Source of the DNA: Rhodoferax sp. | GTDB lineage: Bacteria; Pseudomonadota; Gammaproteobacteria; Burkholderiales; Burkholderiaceae_C | Assembly (NCBI GenBank): GCA_018882485.1 | Contig: VERU01000103.1 | Span: forward strand, 1 to 7,783 | DNA length: 7,783 nt | Direction: 5' to 3' | In this document: positions 5,653 to 7,783 of the stretch, in pieces | Numbering within the stretch: position 1 is the stretch's first letter | How the letters are laid out: each line of letters starts with the position of its first letter | Program-made: the position numbers and the translations under genes | The notes under the pieces: model-generated | Told to the model about the DNA's origin: nothing | What the model saw: the letters and a program-made list of their open reading frames with translations, nothing else | The model's database searches: none

Positions 5653-6768
5653 ATGACAGCAACCAAATCGGTTCCATTCTTCAACTACCCCAGAGCCTAC
5701 CTGGATGATCGGGAGGCTCTGCTGAAGATCTTCGACGATGTGGGTAGCCGAGGTGCCTTCATCATGCAGAAGGATCTTCGCGAGTTCGAGGCCGCGCTCG
5801 CCGCCTTCACCGGGGCCCGCCATGCCGTTGGCGTGGCCAACGCTACCGATGGGCTGGAACTTGCCTGGATGGCCGTTGGGTTGCGTCCGGGCGATGAAGT
5901 CATTTGCTGTTCCCACACCATGCTGGCCACGGCCTCGGCCATCAAGACGGCTGGCGGCACGCCGGTGCCCGTGGAATTGGCTCATGACGGCCTGATCGAT
6001 CCCGATGCGGTTGCGGATGCGGTGAACCCGCGTACCGTCGGCATCATGCCAACCCAGCTCAATGGACGCACCTGCAACATGCAGAGCATCATGGACATTG
6101 CTCACCGGCATCGCCTGTTTGTGGTCGAGGACGCCGCCCAGGCCCTCGGTTCTCGCTTCAAGGGCCAGCACGCCGGCACCTTCGGGCAGGCGGCCGCCAT
6201 CAGTTTTTTCCCGGCCAAGGTGCTTGGCAGCCTCGGAGACGGCGGCGGTGTGATCACCAACGATGACCACATCTTCGATCGGGTGTATCAACTGCACGAC
6301 CATGGCCGAGACATCAATGGTGAGGTTCGCAGTTGGGGACGCAACAGCCGGCTGGACAATCTTCAGGCCGCCATCCTCAGCCACAACCTCAAGTCGTATG
6401 ACAAGGTGATTGCGCGTCGGCGCAGCATCGCCAGTCTGTATCAGGCGCGTCTGGGTGAACTGGCGGAACTTCAACTGCCTCCGGCGCCGAACGCAGATCC
6501 CGATCACTTTGACATCTATCAGAATTACGAGCTGCAGGCAGACCGTCGGGATGAGCTGAAGGAGCATCTCCGGCTCAATGGCGTCGGCACCTTGATCCAG
6601 TGGGGCGGCAAGGCGGTCCATCAATGGGAGCGGTTGGGTTTCACCGTCAAGCTCCCGAAAGTGGAGCGCTTCTTCGAGCGCTGCATCATGCTGCCGATGA
6701 ACATGTTCATCAGCGACGACGACGTGCACTACGTGTGCGACCAAGTGACCGCCTTCTACCGAGCCTGA
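5653..6768 (+). CDS. DegT/DnrJ/EryC1/StrS-family PLP sugar aminotransferase
   Basis: This 371-residue fold-type I PLP enzyme would transfer an amino group, usually from glutamate, to a keto group of a nucleotide-linked sugar. Family marks run in order: GAFIMQKDLREFE (34-46), the substrate/PLP-phosphate segment ANATDGLELA (62-71), VVEDAAQALGS (157-167) with Asp160 for the pyridine nitrogen, and SFFPAKVLGSLGDGGG (184-199), where Lys189 is the expected Schiff-base lysine. NSRLDNLQAAIL, near residue 233, is the typical dimer-interface segment. All catalytic positions are intact, so the enzyme should be active. The Lys motif with LGxLGDGG resembles aminotransferases for 3-keto sugars (FdtB/QdtB/EryC1 type) more than the PglE-type NxNKxxxTxxGG of 4-keto enzymes. 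Regiochemistry is only suggested by this. It starts 26 bases after E1 beta and ends four bases before the phosphoglycosyl transferase gene. Confidence 0.92.
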   Translation: MTATKSVPFFNYPRAYLDDREALLKIFDDVGSRGAFIMQKDLREFEAALAAFTGARHAVGVANATDGLELAWMAVGLRPGDEVICCSHTMLATASAIKTAGGTPVPVELAHDGLIDPDAVADAVNPRTVGIMPTQLNGRTCNMQSIMDIAHRHRLFVVEDAAQALGSRFKGQHAGTFGQAAAISFFPAKVLGSLGDGGGVITNDDHIFDRVYQLHDHGRDINGEVRSWGRNSRLDNLQAAILSHNLKSYDKVIARRRSIASLYQARLGELAELQLPPAPNADPDHFDIYQNYELQADRRDELKEHLRLNGVGTLIQWGGKAVHQWERLGFTVKLPKVERFFERCIMLPMNMFISDDDVHYVCDQVTAFYRA

Positions 6769-6772
6769 CGCC

Positions 6773-7516
6773 ATGAAGCGCCTGTTCGATGTTCTGGCGT
6801 CGTTCTTCGGCCTGCTGGTGGCCTCACCGGTTCTGCTGCCTGTGATGTTTCTGGTTTGGCGGCAGGATCGCCATTCGCCGTTTTACGTCGCACCCCGTGT
6901 CGGCCTGGATGGCGTCCCGTTCAAGATGATGAAGCTCAGATCCATGGTGATCAATGCCGACAAGTCGGGGGTGGATTCCACCGGTGCCAACGACCGCCGG
7001 ATCACCCCGGTGGGGCATTTCATCCGGCGCTACAAGCTCGATGAGTTGACGCAACTGTGGAATGTGCTCAAGGGCGATATGAGTCTGGTCGGCCCTCGAC
7101 CCAACGTACAGCGCGAAACCGACCTCTACACGCCCGTGGAACGCCGCTTGCTGACGGTAAAACCCGGCATCACGGATTTTTCGTCCATTGTGTTTTCCGA
7201 TGAGGGCGACATCCTCAGGGACCAACCCGATCCCGACATCGCCTACAACCAGTTGATACGCCCTGGCAAGAGCCTGCTGGGCCTGTTCTACATCGAGCAC
7301 CGCAATCTTCTGCTGGACATCCAGCTTTGCTGGCTCACCGTTGTGGCCATTTTGTCGCGGGAAACCGCCTTGACCCGTGTCCAGGGGGTTTTGCAGAAAC
7401 TCGGGGCGGACCCTTCGCTGCTGGAACTGGCCGCGCGCCAGAGGCCGTTGACGCCCCGTCCGCCGCCGGGCGGGACCAAGGTGGTGACATCGAGGGATGG
7501 CAATCCGTTTGCCTGA
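6773..7516 (+). CDS. Initiating phosphoglycosyl transferase (PglC/WbaP C-terminal domain type)
   Basis: This 247-residue monotopic membrane enzyme would transfer a sugar 1-phosphate from UDP-sugar to undecaprenyl phosphate, the first membrane step of repeat-unit assembly. The N-terminal hydrophobic segment (about 8-29) contains Ser18-Pro19, where PglC has the Ser-Pro that bends its re-entrant helix. FKMMKLRSM (50-58), RRITPVGHFIRRYKLDEL (75-92) with the catalytic Asp90-Glu91 dyad, and NVLKGDMSLVGPRP (97-110) are the strongest family signatures. It lacks the large N-terminal membrane and CoA-binding-like domains of full WbaP, so it is the short form. About 35-40 C-terminal residues after the core, rich in Pro/Arg/Gly, look poorly conserved. 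The donor sugar is unknown; the dehydratase next to it suggests a 6-deoxy-HexNAc derivative. The ATG at 6773 has no good SD and probably depends on re-initiation after the stop at 6768. Confidence 0.92.
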   Translation: MKRLFDVLASFFGLLVASPVLLPVMFLVWRQDRHSPFYVAPRVGLDGVPFKMMKLRSMVINADKSGVDSTGANDRRITPVGHFIRRYKLDELTQLWNVLKGDMSLVGPRPNVQRETDLYTPVERRLLTVKPGITDFSSIVFSDEGDILRDQPDPDIAYNQLIRPGKSLLGLFYIEHRNLLLDIQLCWLTVVAILSRETALTRVQGVLQKLGADPSLLELAARQRPLTPRPPPGGTKVVTSRDGNPFA

Positions 7517-7555
7517 CGGGATCCATCCAGGCGGTATTCAGGGGGATCGGAAGCG
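7517..7555 (+). promoter_or_regulatory. Short intergenic stretch with ribosome binding site
   Basis: The 39 bases before the last gene hold a G5 run at 7541-7545 and GGAA at 7549-7552, either of which can serve as the SD for ATG 7556. I see no hairpin followed by a T-run, so no terminator separates the two genes. Confidence 0.4.
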
Positions 7556-7783
7556 ATGACAGGCCGTGCTTTGGACCCTGCGGCAGTCCGCATTCTGGCG
7601 TTGCCCCGGAATGCCAAGCGACTGATTGCGATCGCTGGGGACTCGGCCCTCTGCCTGCTCAGCGTTGTATTGGCGTTCTACCTGCGTCTGGGTGAATGGC
7701 CGATATCGCTCATCCAAACCCTGTTACCCATGGTGCTGTCGGTGGCGCTGGCCCTGCCGATCTTCATCAAGGCGGGCCTGTAC
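7556..7783 (+). CDS. N-terminus of WbpM/CapD-type NDP-sugar 4,6-dehydratase (partial)
   Basis: The frame from ATG 7556 is open to the window end and gives 76 residues, cut by the edge. The N-terminus has the pattern typical of the large membrane-anchored FlaA1/WbpM/CapD polysaccharide proteins: ILALPRNAKRLI (13-24), a hydrophobic helix with an early Asp (AGDSALCLLSVVLAFYLRLG, 27-46), then a second helix (LLPMVLSVALALPIF, about 56-70). Full-length members are about 620-670 residues, with four N-terminal membrane helices and a cytoplasmic short-chain-dehydrogenase domain that turns UDP-GlcNAc into UDP-2-acetamido-2,6-dideoxy-4-hexulose or a C5 epimer. The catalytic domain lies outside the window, so the reaction is inferred from the N-terminus and from its frequent position beside an initiating transferase. 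Confidence 0.75.
   Translation, partial: MTGRALDPAAVRILALPRNAKRLIAIAGDSALCLLSVVLAFYLRLGEWPISLIQTLLPMVLSVALALPIFIKAGLY

Noticed and set aside
4739..5677. Antisense open frame of 312 codons opposite E1 beta
   Set aside because: It is opposite a well-supported gene, with His/Arg/Gln-rich composition typical of a shadow frame.
5638..6774. Long antisense open frame of 378 codons opposite the aminotransferase gene
   Set aside because: It mirrors a gene with full catalytic motifs, as is common in GC-rich coding DNA. Its translation has no recognisable domain.
5653..7516. A standard di-N-acetylbacillosamine pathway (PglC, PglE, PglF set)
   Set aside because: The aminotransferase lysine motif is not PglE-like and no PglD-type acetyltransferase is present in the window, so this specific product is not supported.

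Overview
This window is the inside of a surface-polysaccharide (O-antigen or capsule type) biosynthesis operon from a Gram-negative bacterium. The GC-rich codon use of genes 3-9, the PglC/WbaP-type initiating transferase and the WbpM/CapD-type membrane dehydratase point to Proteobacteria, most likely Beta- or Gammaproteobacteria. I cannot name a genus. All nine genes lie on the + strand and are packed with overlaps or gaps of at most about 40 bases. This is the pattern of one translationally coupled operon that continues past both window edges. I see no internal promoter, terminator, RNA gene, insertion sequence or CRISPR array.

Layout: (1) 1-384, the C-terminal end of a multi-pass membrane protein, possibly a Wzx-type flippase; (2) 359-1570, a Wzy/O-antigen ligase-type polymerase; (3) 1567-2829, a GT4 glycosyltransferase; (4) 2822-3586, a class I SAM methyltransferase; (5) 3579-4640 and (6) 4643-5626, the alpha and beta subunits of a thiamine-diphosphate E1 enzyme related to 2-oxoacid dehydrogenases; (7) 5653-6768, a DegT/DnrJ/EryC1/StrS aminotransferase; (8) 6773-7516, an initiating phosphoglycosyl transferase; (9) 7556 to the right edge, the start of a WbpM/CapD-type NDP-sugar 4,6-dehydratase.

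How the genes fit together (inference): the dehydratase, aminotransferase, E1 pair and methyltransferase would build or decorate unusual nucleotide sugars. The phosphoglycosyl transferase would load the first sugar phosphate on undecaprenyl phosphate, and the GT4 enzyme would extend the repeat unit. The membrane proteins would export and polymerise it. Genes 1-2 are much more T-rich than genes 3-9, with a sharp change near 1560, which suggests the export/polymerase block has a different history.

The most unusual part is the E1 alpha/beta pair between a methyltransferase and a sugar aminotransferase, with no E2 or E3 partner in view. Both subunits keep the cofactor and catalytic residues I can check, but they differ from housekeeping E1 enzymes near the active site. 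A carboligase that adds a two-carbon unit to a keto-sugar, making a branched-chain or chain-extended sugar, is a reasonable hypothesis.
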